In this document: piece by piece, positions 24,459-37,655 of the stretch
Layout: every line of letters starts with the position of its first letter
Numbering within the stretch: the stretch's first letter is position 1
DNA from: Fennellomyces sp. T-0311
Lineage: Eukaryota; Mucoromycota; Mucoromycetes; Mucorales; Lichtheimiaceae
Assembly (NCBI GenBank): GCA_025266875.1
Contig: JALLLT010000012.1
Coordinates: 558,001-622,000, forward strand
DNA: 64,000 bases
Reading direction: 5' to 3'
Notes under the pieces: model-generated
Seen by the model: the letters and a program-made list of their open reading frames with translations, nothing else
Database searches by the model: none
Told to the model about the DNA's origin: nothing
Program-made: the position numbers and the translations under genes

Positions 24459-27400
24459 TGGACTGCACATACTGTTTTACCGAAACAACAGGAAGACCGC
24501 AGGAAACATGCCAAGGGGGCCGTGGTTATCAATTGCAGCAATTCTCGGGAGCAGGTTTTTATGCGTTGCGTTAGGGGCAACGGAACCTTTTGTAACTTAT
24601 CATACTAAAAGAGCATTATCATCAAGTGGAATGTGGTTTTCGGAAAACGATGGCTCGGCATAAAGGAGCTTTTACTGCAGGAATGAAAATGGGAAAGAGT
24701 GCTTTGGCTAATGAAAGAGCAATAAGGTTGACACGTGTGGGTCATGGATGAGTCGGATGCCAATCCTACTTTCGACTTGGACCATGTCGTTTATAGAAAA
24801 AAAGAATGGATTGTCGCTCCACACAGACAAGTGGTATGCACTTTTGTTGTTATACACGTGCTTGGAAGTGAGTAGGTTCACAGAAACTGGCTGTCAAACC
24901 GGTCAAACACCCTGTATATCCAGGATATAGCAGAAATAAACTTGCCTATTCCTGGAATATTTTTAGACAATGCAAGGCACAGATGAGCAATGCACTTTTT
25001 TAGAACCGCCTTTGTCAATTGCTAGTCTTTGACATTTTCCTCCTTGTACGTCTTTTCCTTGGGACTAGATTTCAATCCAAGCTAACGGAGCTGTTATGGT
25101 TGCAATAAGGGCTGTTACTACAATTTTACGAAGGGTAAGCTGAACAATATCAACCAACCGTATAGATCATCATGGAAGATTGAATGCGTTTAGAACACTT
25201 GAATTCAAGATAAATGTATGCACATGTGTTTTTCTATGCACTATCTCCATAAATGTTGCACCGTAAAAATAACACTGCTAGGCTGGCACTTCTCCTTCAA
25301 TTCACATGCAGAAACCGCGTTCCCAAAAGTATACGCAGAAAGAGTAGAAACTATGCTGATATTGTACATCGTCGATCGAAGGGCAACGTTGTCAATATTT
25401 AATAAATCCATTTTTGTCCATTATGCATAATGGATCGTTACGAGCTCTAGCGGCAGGTTCATGGAAACTACGATTTGGTGGCTCAGGGATTGCTGGTCGA
25501 GATCTGGACATATACTACCAAGGAAGGCTCTATCCGTATGTTAATTTCAGCTAATACTGCATTTAGGCAACGGCCTAGATTGTCACTCCTCCTTACTGTT
25601 GATCATGGATTATCAAAAAGAAAACAGAATTTTTTTATATAACCAAAATTGAATTTTTGAAAACACAGCGGCATCAAAGTTGTGTAATTAGACTGCTTTG
25701 TAGTCTGTGTGCCTGTACGCGTGTTTTCCTAAAGCTCTAGAAGCTCTGTATTCATTGATTTTCTCCTATATAAACCTCTACCTGGACTAAAAAGGTAAAA
25801 ACAAATTAATGTTTTTTTTAACAAAGCTATGTTTAGGCTTACACACTAAAGTAGTGCAAGATACGATGGTTACTTTTCGTACCAAGCTAGCAACGATGGT
25901 GCACAAAACTACTTGAATATTGCAAGCTATGTACTAGGGTATTTACCCTTTAAGTAATTCGCAGGAAACAATGTATACATTACTATTTTAAGTTTTAAGA
26001 ACTTGTACACGCCTTCAGTTATTTATACGGAGAGCTCAGGTGGCTGTTTAAAAAGTCATAAGATACACTCAATGTCAATGCGAAAAAACCATAAACAGTT
26101 ATTGATCGACATCACCGGACAAAAAGCAAGATCTTTCATTGCTAGCTAACGTTACAAAGTTTGACAGACGCATGATTAGATCACGCTACTACAAAACGTA
26201 AATTTTAAAAATGCTATGACGCACTATAATAAACGTTTTCAAAACTCAGTAGCGTTTACCTATACCGAGTTAAGCATTTTTCAGAGAAACTATTGTTACG
26301 AAATTTAATGAAAGCCCATCATTCACCCATGCGTGATTGGAAATGTTTCATATTCATTAACACTCGGTTATGAAAAAGCCAGGAACTGGTTGTTGCACAA
26401 ACAAGGTACGCGTTGATCTGCATCCCGAGTCTCCCGAGCTTCTCTCGTGAAATTGCCGTTCCTCTACGCTTGTGGCTAATGGTGACACCAACAGAACACG
26501 CATTAAAGGTATATAAAAAAAGACGAAAAAAAAATGTCATGCAAGGGTCAAATAAAGGAGGTGTCAATAAATAGCCGCGATCGTTATAGATAAGTTCTTT
26601 CCTCTCTATCTTTTTTTACCGGGTTGCCGGTCTTCACTCCGCGGAAGTTAATCTGATTTTACTTATTTTTTATGGTTCAAAATGTAATATTTGCAAGAGA
26701 CACGAAAAAAAAACGTTGCATTCAAAGAGAAAAAGAATTGCAGGAGGCGCAAGAATAGCTGCTCATCGAAGATTCTTTTTTCATTGACTCCGTTATTTGT
26801 TTTTATAAATATGTATACGGTGTGTTTCTTTTTTTCATATTTTTCACATTCTCTACTCTCTGTAAGCTGCCCTTGCAGCCGAAGGACGATCTTTCGGTGA
26901 GGATGGCGAGTCAGACAACTATAACCGGTAATTTGCCAAGGAGAAACGAGGCGTGCTCCTGCCGAGCTAAGCAGTAAAATAAAAGAATTGGGGGACGGGG
27001 GGTACAGAGCACGAGAAAACGCACAGAGGATTCGATAATATCATTTTTTTCCTCCCCGATTATCAGGTACCAGGAGCCATTTACTTTTTTTCTATCGGAG
27101 AAAAGTCCAATCGTCTTCTGTATATACACGCTGGTATATACGCGTTTGATCCGAGTAACATTTCAAGGCTACTGTGAATGAAAAAAAGAGGAAGTAGTTC
27201 ATCTTAGCCTAATGGGTGTTAGCAAGCCATTTACTTTAATTGGCTGCGTTTAATTGACTCATTGCTCCAACGTGGGTAAAAGACCAATTCTTTTCTTTCC
27301 GTAAAAAAAAAACCAAGGGGGTAAGCGCTAAGTCGCTGAGAAGGCAATGTACCGATGTGCTCTCCGTTAAAACCTAATAAGCAATACATTTACCAAAAAG

Positions 27401-28213
27401 CAAAAAGCGAGAAACTCGATTCAGCGATAGGCTGAGGGAGTTGCTTTACTGATAAAAAAAGGCGGTTTTCGTACGACAGGGGTGGTCGTACAAAGTTACG
27501 GACTTTGTGCAATGCTTCGCAAAATGAAGCTTGTTTGTTGGCGTCGGCATTAGACGTTTGCAAGTCGCAAAAAAAAAATTTGCACCATTCGCGAATGGAT
27601 TTATATCCTGCCATTCGCTGTTGCGTATTAGGTAGATGTATCAATGATTATGTTGTACTTGTTCTCATTAATAATGTAAGGAGATGCTTTCCAAGGGACC
27701 AATGCACGCCATATATACAAAGCGACATTTCTCTCGGGGAGAGCGCAGTAGGAGAACCACTTAAAGAAGGTTAGCAGCGGGGGAAACGTTATACTGAGGT
27801 CATAGGGTTGATGTCTTGTGTTGTGAGAAGGGCCACAAGAGCGGAGAAGCGAACTTTCTGGGCATTTAAAAGCGGTGCACGCCTTATGTGCAACCTTCCT
27901 TTTTCCCATCCACTACCCTTTCCAATCCTTTTTGTTTATTTGATACACGTACGCAGCCGTCAGAAACTGGCCGTCGTCCTCTCTTTCTCTCTTTCTTATC
28001 CTTTTTTCTTAAACTTTGACCGGTTGATCGTTCATTTACAACACGTTCAACTGTTAGTCTGTATATACATTATCCTGCATTTGCGTGTACATTCCTCCTC
28101 TCTCACCACCACCGCTACAGCCTTGTCGACTCTTCCATAATCTCTTTTTTTTATCATCAGCCCTCCCAGCTCTTTTCCTATTTTCACGAATTTTTATACG
28201 ATAAATCGAAACC
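24459..28213. other. long intergenic region with a few unexplained short open segments
   Basis: No complete gene could be built. Minor open segments: an ATG at 24745 reading MDESDANPTFDLDHVVYRKK and ending at a possible donor (CAAGTG/GTATGC), and a stretch at about 25420-25550 reading LRFGGSGIAGRDLDIYYQGR. They may be fragments of dead mobile elements. The last about 250 bases form the promoter and leader of the next gene. Confidence 0.35.
27976..28010 (+). promoter_or_regulatory. CT-rich promoter tract of the Bni4-like gene
   Basis: A near-pure pyrimidine run on the coding strand, about 200 nt upstream of the ATG, of the kind found at fungal transcription start regions. Confidence 0.4.
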
Positions 28214-29727
28214 ATGGCTTCCGCTACCACCTTGAATACAACAATGCCCATACAGCAAAAGCGCACAGGCAAAAGCCAGCAAGAACAGCATAAAGAAGAT
28301 ATCTACAAGATGCGATATAAACAGCAGGCAAGTGTATAATCTAAAAAAATCCCTCACTTCTTCACTTGGCCTTGTGAGCGCGTGCTGCACCCAGAAATAA
28401 AACAAAGAGCAAGATTGCCTAATTTAGTGCGGGTTGTCGGGATCTTGTCCAAAGGGAATCATGCAACCCTAACAAAGGCAGTTTGGGGGGTCACGCGCTC
28501 GGCAAGCCATTTTTTCCCTCTCTCCTAAGATTTCTCCTTGTTTAGCGTACATTATACTTATGCTTTTTTATGTAGCCTGTGCAAGATTCCTCGGCTTGGG
28601 CGTACCCGCAGCAACAAGCTTATCCAGCCGATTGGTCGCTTTACCAACAACACTATGCCGCAGCCGCAAACGGTTCATATTACTACGTGCCCTCCTACTA
28701 CCAATACTATCCTAATGCCCAGCAGCAACCATTTGCGTATCCCCAACAGCCGCATCGCCCATCATCGCGCGCACGTACGCCTCCGATGTCTGTTCAAAAA
28801 TCTTCCTCTACACCCATTCCTTCTTCTCGCCCTCGGAATGCACACCACCGAAATTCGACCATGCCTAAACAGCCACAACAGCAACGACGACGCAACCATG
28901 ACGAGCGAAAGTCACCGATGCCACGAAATAGCAGTAGTACACCATCACCGTTTTTGGTGAATGATGCTAGACCTTCTCGGCCATCATCGTCATCGTCATC
29001 CACTACATCGTCCGTCACAGGTGCCTCATCCGACTTTTCTTCGGGTCGTCGATCATCGGTCACTTCGGTGTCATCGAACGTATCCATTCGTTCGGAAATG
29101 TCCGTCAGCTCCAAACTATCGCTATCAAAGCGTCTACGCAAGGTCTTTAGCGTGAGCAGTTTACGGTCAGGAAAAGGTCAGGATTCCGTGGGTTCGTTGT
29201 ATGAAGCCAACGGATCCAATACATCCTTGAGCACATTTGATGATTCAAGTTCGGTTGTTTCCAACGCAACGACCAGCACTACCGCCAGTCGATCCAAGTC
29301 ATTCCGACGACGATCCATTGCATCGTTATCAAATTTATTTCACAAGAACAGCGGCGAAGTACCTACTGTTCCTGAGGAAGAGGAAGAGGAAACCGATGAA
29401 CAGCAACCTCGGATAGAGCCCAATCGCAATAATGGTTTGCCTACATATGGATCACCTCGGCTACGGCCAACGACATCTTCGTCAAGTGTTGAAACGGAAG
29501 TTACCTCGTGCAGCAAATCCAGGAGGAGGATTCAATTCTGTCCAACCATTCAGGTGCACGAGACATTCAATTCGGCTGAATATGATCGGCGTTGTGATAT
29601 GAGCGCTACTTGCCAGAAGATGACCCCTTTGATGGCCATGAAAATCAAACAGGAGTTGAATGAATACAAACTGACCGACATGCAAATCCACGTTGATAGC
29701 CGCAAATACACCCATTTCTTCTTGTAA
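28214..29727 (+). CDS. low-complexity protein with conserved C-terminus, Bni4-like candidate PP1-targeting protein
   Basis: Exons 28214-28327 and 28576-29727; 421 aa. The first exon (MASATTLNTTMPIQQKRTGK to KMRYKQQ) ends at AG/GCAAGT, a strict GC-AG donor; using GTATAA six bases later would add Ala-Ser instead. The 248-nt intron is the longest in the window. The protein begins Gln/Tyr-rich (QQHYAAAANGSYYYVPSYYQ), then a very Ser-rich basic region, a Glu run, and a conserved-looking C-terminal block: RRRIQFCPTIQVHETFNSAE, then TPLMAMKIKQELNEYKL and KYTHFFL at the end. RRIQF fits the RVxF docking motif for protein phosphatase 1, and the block as a whole resembles the C-terminus of yeast Bni4, which targets Glc7 to the bud neck for chitin deposition. 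The Bni4 assignment is an inference. Confidence 0.7.
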
Positions 29728-32700
29728 TAGCTATACTATTTTAATATTCCCGCCCTCTCTCTTTTTTCTTACCCTTTTTCTTTGATTTTTTAGCTCCCTT
29801 ATTCAACTCCTTCTTTTTTTCAAAAAAAAAGGGAATTATCCCACTTGTACAAAAGTATAACAGTTTCTGTATTTATCTGTGTTTGTGAGGTTATCATAAT
29901 CCAAGATTCGCTGCATTCACGGTCTAGGGATAGACGCTAATCAATATTTTCTACTAAACATATGTGTGGGAATGTACAGTTATAACGCAAGAGAAAGGCC
30001 CCGAGCAAAAGGTGGCCACCTATATGGCAGAGATGGGGCTTAAGCGTAGTGGTACACCATCTCCACTCTGTTTTCGGCGCTTCTCGTGATTTTTTTTGAC
30101 ACGGAACGAGTGCAGCCAAGTGTATATAGATTTTTTTTATGTGTTGAAGCATCACACTTAATATCCCGATCATTTTTTTTTCAACATCGTGACTCCAGCT
30201 AAAAAAAACCTAGCGGTGCAAAATATGACCTGATGCGCTCACTTTTTTTCGGGATAGCGCCATGGATAAACATTTTTTCCTTTGATAGTTCAAAAATTTC
30301 ATATGATACGTACGTGCCGATTTGTGTCGTATTTGTTCGGCTTATATAATCTCCTGCTTAATTGTACTGGCGCAAGTAAACAACAGTGCTCCTTTTTGGT
30401 GAATTCTATTAGGTGGCGTTTCGTTATTCTGGAACTTTGACATCTCCTTATTAATATATTTGGTGCGCTAAGTACGTAAAAAGATCGAAACGGACCAGGT
30501 TAATGGAGGAGGCGGCATTTTGTAGGAGTACACGAAAAAAGATTAGATGGGATAATCGCGGACACGATACTATGCTATCCAGAAATTTTGACAGCTTCTA
30601 TTAAGTTATTTGATGCATCTTGGCAAGGAGAAACTTAAGAGTGAAATGCAGGACTATTGGTTAAAAAACATATGCTAAGGGTAAGTACATAAGAAAAAAA
30701 CAATCGCCGATATATCATATGTATCATGTCGATCCTCCGCCTACAGGTGAGATCATTCGTCGCATATAGTTTTGGTTTTAGATCGACTTTTTGGCGAGCA
30801 ATTGACTTGATACAATTTATTTTTTCATTTTTAAGAATAATGGGGACATATGATATTCAAGAATCACACTATAAAGTTTGCCTTGGCAAGCATCGAGGTT
30901 GTATATATTTGGTTGCGGTATTTTTAGCTCTGAACCTTAGTTATACAATGATACTGCTGTGGTAAACCCGTTGATAAACACCGTGCGAATCGACAATACA
31001 GAAGTCTAGATTCTTAATTCTGCATCACAAGGTTTCGCTTCTTTAAAAAGTGGCTAGTCGAACATTCTATCGATACAGTATCGATTAAGAAAACCATTCA
31101 TAAAAAAAAAGCCAGAGTTCGCGCAACCACCGCACAAGGAAAAGCATATGCGCCAAGTACGATCACGTCAGTGAGAAAATGTTTTACCCGTCGATCACTC
31201 GGAAAATCTTGGTATTCTCGATTGGGTGGTTACCTAAAAGCTTCCCAAGCCGAAAGGAACACGGGACGGTGTAAAATAAGACTATCTTGTTTCCCGTGCA
31301 CAACGACGCGTATGATAAATAGTCCTTCGATTGACCTCGTATTTGATAGGGTAAATAGTTTCAACTTTTGCTGCAGCACCGCTTTTCAACTTGGCGCAAG
31401 CCAAGTATATTGACAGAATGTATTCCTAACAGCTTGGGAATTAAGCCTGCTTACTTCAGGGCAAAAATCGAAAGAGAGCATGAATTTAATTGCTACCAAA
31501 GTTGTCAGAAAGGTATCCCCTTTGCTGACACGCCCGCGAGAAGATAACGGTATAGACGCGTTGGTGGTGGGGCAGCATCTGCTCTGATGAAAAGATTCGA
31601 TGAGCATAAGCAAGATGTGGTGATGCAAAAGTAGCCATTATCTTGCAAAACTAGCCTCCGTGATATAATGTAAGATCAAATATACAGATGACGGCGTTCG
31701 TTCATAGATGATTTAACGTTCAATCAGATCACTGATATATATTTTTCTTCTGAAGCGCTATCGATATTCGGGTTGAAAGGAAGTACCTGGAAGTTGATTC
31801 GAAGTATCCATTTAACCATGTACTTGACAATGATTGATCTTCCCAGTAAAATGCAAGTAGCGCTATTGTCGGTATATTTGGAGAAGGAGCTGCCTCTCCC
31901 CCCGTATTAAGAGAAACTTGAAATAATGCACCTTAGTCCATCGATCTTTATGTATCGTCTTTAGAAAGTAGAACACCCGATGATCTCAAGGAGAGCTCAT
32001 AAAGATAGTAGTACTCTATCAAGCAATGATCCAACTCGACCACAGCCCATTCAACTACAGCATAGGTGTATATTATGTATTAGAAATGGAAGTATATTAG
32101 CCGATATGCGGGCTTCTCTAAGCCGTAATTACAGTATACGCATCCTTTCCTTGAAACTTACTGCTAATTTTACACATGTCATGTGCGGTAGTTGAAGAAG
32201 TGTACCTATGTGCTAATGGCGAAATCTTTTCAGAAAAGCGACATAATCACTGTCGTAGGTCCTGCGAGGCGACGGGTGACGAAAAAAAATACGACAAATG
32301 CGGGACAGAGGGAGTTGAGTGATAGGATGTCATTGTTAACGACGTGAACAATTTGCAGACTATGTCAGATAAGCTTATATTCTGAAGATGCGAAGCCGGA
32401 ATCTGTTGATCAGAAAGGTGGTGGCGTTAATTTTGTGCGTCTTTTTGTTTTCGCGAAAGATTGCATTTGATATACTTCTTCATACCGTTGGTAAGAATTG
32501 GATTGTCATTTAATGAAAGGCTACATGTTACTTATTATATAACAATGGTGTATATGCTACCAAATACGGCGTTCCAAACGCCAATCTAGGATCAAGAACG
32601 TTGGGCAGCCAAGACTAGGAACGAACAACCTTGAAACAAGTTCACGAAATAGTAGCAAGTTTTGCTTTATCTATCCATATGGGGGACACTACACCAACAG

Positions 32701-34690
32701 ATGGATTATGTTCATGTACACGCACGGCATATGTACACCCCGAAAAAAGTATTCAGCTTTATGACACTCATCAAATTAGTTTATTACAGAGATGGCTGTA
32801 ATATATAGATAATATTTCAACAGCATCTTATCCCAGCATGTCAGCAATAAATGTGAGTGTGCGATTGGATTTTTCATATCTGATCAACCTATTAAATGCG
32901 ATTGTTACTACGATATAATAATCTGACGATCCAGAATACGCAATAAAGTTCTTCTTTTGCTTTAAATGCGGCTTAGTTTCTATCGTCACGTGTTGCCCAA
33001 ACCTGTACACAGACTCAATCCTGGCACGGAAAATTTTTGATACCCAGATCCATGGAAGAATAGTTTTATCCCAACGCCCGTTTATACAAAAGAGTACTTT
33101 GTTTGGCAACTAAAATTGGTGATAAATTGTACCTCCTGAAAAGTTTTGTTTAAGATCCCTTTAAGGCCTTTTTTTTTTAAAAAAAAAAATAAAAGAGTCT
33201 GCAAAAATGACGCGAGTGCTTGGGATATATGGCAGCAACACGCAAAAGGCCAACAGGGGATATTACCATACATGAGAGCAATAAAGTGTAACAAAACTGC
33301 AAGCACTAGGAGCATTATTGACTTAAACAAGTGGCACCCCTCTGGAAACTCATCCCCCTTTTTCGCATTCAGGAATTATTTGTCTCACATGATCTGGTTG
33401 AAAACAGTCGGCGGCGTCAATCTGGTTGCATACATTGCACATTGCTCCGAAGACTTTAAGCCTTAGTGTTTGTTTTCTTCGAACTGACAGAAAAACAAAC
33501 GGAACACCCAAATGATGTCGTATGTTTATCTACATTTCTTGTTCGTAAACAAAACAAACATCTTGGTCTTATTTTTCAACAACGAATCTGACCGCGACAA
33601 CTCACAGAAATGCGTGCTATGACTGATGGTATAGACGTCGTTGCACTGCTTAAAAAGTACATTAAGAAGCACACGTGTAAAGTAAGAAAGCTGTCTGTGC
33701 ATATGACAACCTCAGAGAAGCACATAAGCCAAAAAGCGAGATTCCTTATTTGTTGATAGAAGGATTAGGCTATCAATTAAGGTAGTTCCAGTATTTTTTT
33801 TTATATATTGTTAATAAGGCTTAGAATAGAAATCGGATCTCTTACAATATGCAGGTGACAACAACATACAAAAGCTGTGCCTTCTCCTGCAAACCGAGCC
33901 AAAGAATCTAATATGTTGAAGGTGCATGTGCAAATGCAGCTTTTGGTATGTACAGATAAGCCGCTGTACGTAAATCGCCCTATACTAACAGTTAATGTTT
34001 CATGCTATGCACATTCCATCCAACGCAAGTACCATGTCAAAGCATATCGATTAGCGAAACACAGTTGCGTCATTGTAGTGGGTGCGCAAACGACGGGAGG
34101 GAGAGTATACGACATCTTGTCTCAGTGTTGATTTTCTCATGATCATATGTGGATATGGATGGCCGCACCTATTTAAAATATTACTCCCACTAAAACACTT
34201 GAATGGGGTATACCATGAAATAGTAACCTACGCGGAAAAACTGTCTTGAGAATGGAGAGTTAGCAGGAAGCTGAGAGTCATCAGAGTGTGTGCTGCAAGC
34301 ACATTGAACTTTACTAGCTTCACTATGTAACGATTATGCATAGCAGCTACATATTAAGAATGCTCCCCTTTTCCGTATGCTATGATAATTAAAAAAACGT
34401 TCTGGGATATAGACAGTGGCACGTCCCAACAAATAAATAGATATTGGTTTGTGCGTGTGGGAAGTTCGGTTAAGTGAGCCGCTGTCATTATTGGTGAGGA
34501 TAGCGGTGGAGCGGGGGGCTGCTCCTGCTTCAGCATTTCAGCATGATCAGTTTTTTTTTGCTCTCTCTCTCACTTTCGGGCAGGACACCCCCTACTCTAT
34601 GTTTTGCCTCTCTTTCTCTTTCTTTTTTTTTCCCTCTTTTCTCCCCCTTTTCTACTTTCTCTTGTTTTTCTTTCACTCTGGTAGTGAACG
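29728..34690. other. long intergenic region, no supported gene
   Basis: About 5 kb, AT-rich. Isolated ORFs occur (for example 32828-33109 minus, 33146-33466 plus) but overlap each other on opposite strands, are not recognisable and have no exon partners. Confidence 0.4.
34551..34680 (+). promoter_or_regulatory. 130-nt polypyrimidine promoter tract of the Rap-GAP gene
   Basis: Almost uninterrupted C/T on the coding strand, ending 10 nt before the ATG. It is probably the transcription start and 5' leader region. Confidence 0.45.
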
Positions 34691-37231
34691 ATGGAAGCGG
34701 CTCCTCCACCAACCGTAGAGGAATGTTGCGATTGGGTTTCTGACAATGTCACCACTCTTGAAACTGACGACGATGTCACCATTGAGCTGGACAGTCTTGC
34801 TATTCTCGTCAACGCCATGGACGCGCCTCGTCCGATTATTTCTCAGCTTCAGCAACGAATAAAAGATTTGAAAAAGTCTCGATCAACCACTCCTTTGGAA
34901 GATGTGGTAAGTCAAAAAAACACGCGATTTCCATGGTTTTCTGTCATTATGAAGGAGTCTCAATACTCACAGAGAAACATAAACTTATATAGATCAAGAG
35001 CGCTCAGGAGATATGCAATGAATGCAGGAAATGCATCGCAGATGCACCGTCGTATGTCAGCTCTTGTTTTATCGATTTCTGCTTAGAGTCTCCGAAAATA
35101 TTACCAGTAACACATCCAACGCATTATGCTTCCATGTGGCCGGACCAGATGGATGCGAGGGCATACTGGTTTCGTCAGTACTTTGTGGGAAAGCCATATA
35201 TCTCCCTCATTGGAAAAGAAGCAGAAACACTCATGTCCATCATCATATCGGTTGTTCGAGAGCGTGTAGAATCCAAATTTCGATATCGTATCATCACTCG
35301 CGGAAAGCATGTAAAGAGCACAAAGGGCATTTAGTGCATAAAGAAAGTGACTGACAGGCTTTTTAAAGCCATCATTCCAGAACCTTCGTCATGTTGTCCA
35401 GGAGGCTATTGCCAAGGAGATAGAATCCGATCTCGAAGTGCATGGACAAGGTTACCTTTTGGATACAACCTGTCAACAAGACCAGCGATTATCTCAGCAA
35501 CAGCAGAGACGACGTCCATTACGAAGCATTTCTTCAGCCATTATTCACAGCAATAATAACAATAGCAATAATAATCACACAGTAGTACAAAATTCGGAAA
35601 CTCGGCTATTTCGTGCGGCGGTGCGATCGGTATATCCTGACATTGACTTGCGCATATTTCGTGAATTGTCTGCAGAAGCAACAATCTTATCTGGCTTGGA
35701 AAAAGATATTTTGCGATTCGATGAAATGGAGATTCCAAAGTTCTACAAGTTCGGTGTACTATCTGTCAGAGACGGTCAAGCAACAGAAGAGGAGTGGTTC
35801 GCCAACTCAAGCTTATCAGAGCCGCTGGAACGGTTTCTCAACATTATGGGCAGGCCGGTGGAGCTAGAAGGTTACAAGGGATACACAGCTGGACTGGATA
35901 CAAAATGTAAGGCTGCCATGTAAATGAGCAAAAGAGAAAACTCATCCCTTGTAAAAAAACATGCAGCAGGAGAATCTGGAAAATTCTCGTTCGCAACATC
36001 ATGGCGTGATTATGAAATTATGTTTCACGTTGCTCCTCTAATGCCTTGCAGAGAAAACGACAAGCAGCAAGTACATCGAAAACGTTATATAGGCAATGGT
36101 AATACAAGGTCATCGATTTGAAGTTAATCGACACGCTCACTTTAAGCGTCAATTAGATATCGTGTGCATTGTATTTGTGGAAGGAGATGAGCCTAGATTC
36201 GACCCTGATGCAATCCGCTCGCAATTCTTGCATATTTACATTGTGATCCATCCAGAAGTCATTGACGGGAAAGACGCATGGCGAATCCAAGTAATCAACA
36301 AAAGCAACGTATCAGAGTATTCACCGTTACTCCCCAGTCCTTCGATTATCTATGACGAAACTGAACTACGAGGTTTCCTTATGCTAAAAAGTAAGCATAT
36401 TGCTACTTTTACCTGGTGATAGGCATACTGACTCTTTTACCTCTAGTGATCAACGCGGAAAATGCTGCCCTCAAGTGCGACAGTTTCACTATACCCAACA
36501 GAAAGGCACGTGCTGGTGTCTTGAAAGCATTAGGTGAAACGGGGCTACGGTTCACAGACACCAGTAACACAACAAATCATCATCACCATCACCACCATCA
36601 TCGTGAAACATCAGATCGCATGAGTGAAAGACCTAAATCAGCTGGGGCACAACGTATATCCCGTGGCAGTATGCGTAGTCTTCGAGCAGCGCTCACAGAT
36701 AACAACGGCCATCAGCTACGTGCGATGACACCGGATGCGCCACCTGTACCAGCCACATCCCGGTCAAGTATGCTACGTGATTGGAAAAACCTGACACGAA
36801 GAAGGAGTAATGGTGGACAATCGCCGATTGATACAAGCAGCGCAAGCAGCAGTCGGGGTCCATCACCGCTGTTAACGCATCGACCTATTTTGCTAGACGA
36901 TACTGAAGGTAATATAAACAAATATTACCATTCCAGATCCAGTCTAATTGCGACAAATACGTCATTAGTGGATAATAATATGGCTGATAATGGAGCGGAT
37001 GAGCCTCGAAATGGCCGGTTCACGCGTTCGATATCCGCCGAGAATCAAGGAGGGATTCGATCCAGAGCGCAGAATTTGGTGACGAGCGTGATTGGACGAC
37101 GTAATAGCCAGCAACAACAGACACTTCGTGCAGCTACGACAGCAGCCGGAGGGTTGATCCGATCCAAAACGTTTATGATGGATCATGCAGGGAAATTGAT
37201 CCAAGGGGCCGATCGCCACGAGAAGCTATAA
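34691..37231 (+). CDS. Rap/Ran-GAP domain protein (Rap1GAP/SIPA1-like GTPase activator)
   Basis: Exons 34691-34906, 34993-35310, 35369-35906, 35967-36098, 36157-36390, 36447-37231; introns 56-86 nt, phases consistent; 740 aa. It would speed GTP hydrolysis by Rap/Rsr1-type small GTPases. The N-terminal dimerisation-like part carries ARAYWFRQYFVGKPYISLIG. The catalytic domain (about residues 301-500) shows KFYKFGVLSVRDGQATEEEW, GYKGYTAGLDTK, EIMFHVAPLMP, KRYIGNDIVCIVFVEGDEP and LINAENAAL-like MINAENAALKC. The asparagine thumb of Rap-GAPs corresponds to N401 in YIGND, formed across an intron that splits the following Asp codon. The C-terminal about 240 residues are Ser/Arg-rich and disordered, with eight consecutive His codons (residues 524-531). 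A polypyrimidine promoter tract lies immediately upstream. Confidence 0.92.
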
Positions 37232-37655
37232 GAAGGTTACAAATCCGCATACCCAGATATGGCGAAGATCGTCATTGCCTCATTACACCAAACTTTGTTC
37301 AGCTTTTCCCGTGTTCACTATAAGCAAGTAGGAAACTCTTCTTTATTGAAGACAGGCCGTTAATAAACTTTTTACATGGAGGTTGTGTTGCGTTTGTGTG
37401 AGAGCGTTGATAAAATGGGACCCGCCGGCCAAGCCAGAGCTGAAGAAAAAAATGGAGGTTTGAGGGGGAAAAGTTGAGAGAGAGAAAGAGAGTGAGTATA
37501 AGAAGGAAGAAAAGAAAAAAACGTATAAAGGAAAAAAAATTATATGTAATACAAAATGATATATTGCCCTCCCTCTCTCCTCCCTCCCGAGCGAGTGGCG
37601 ATATATATGAAAATGCTGAGAGGTTTGTGTTGCCCGTTTTTTTCCTTTTCATATA
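37232..37655. other. convergent 3' spacer between Rap-GAP and G-alpha
   Basis: Holds both 3' UTRs. Purine-rich on the plus strand around 37440-37530 and AT-rich. No gene seen. Confidence 0.5.

Noticed and set aside
33146..33466. 106-codon ORF overlapping minus-strand ORFs at 32828-33330
   Set aside because: No family recognised, starts in homopolymer sequence, and opposite-strand ORFs of similar length overlap it.
34449..34718. ORF just upstream of Rap-GAP, rich in Phe, Leu and Ser
   Set aside because: It is the translation of the polypyrimidine promoter tract and has no independent support.
35052..35088. A 35-37 nt intron inside Rap-GAP exon 2 (GTATGT to TTAG or TTAGAG)
   Set aside because: Removing it breaks the frame or leaves an implausibly short intron, whereas reading straight through 34993-35310 is fully open and joins conserved segments.
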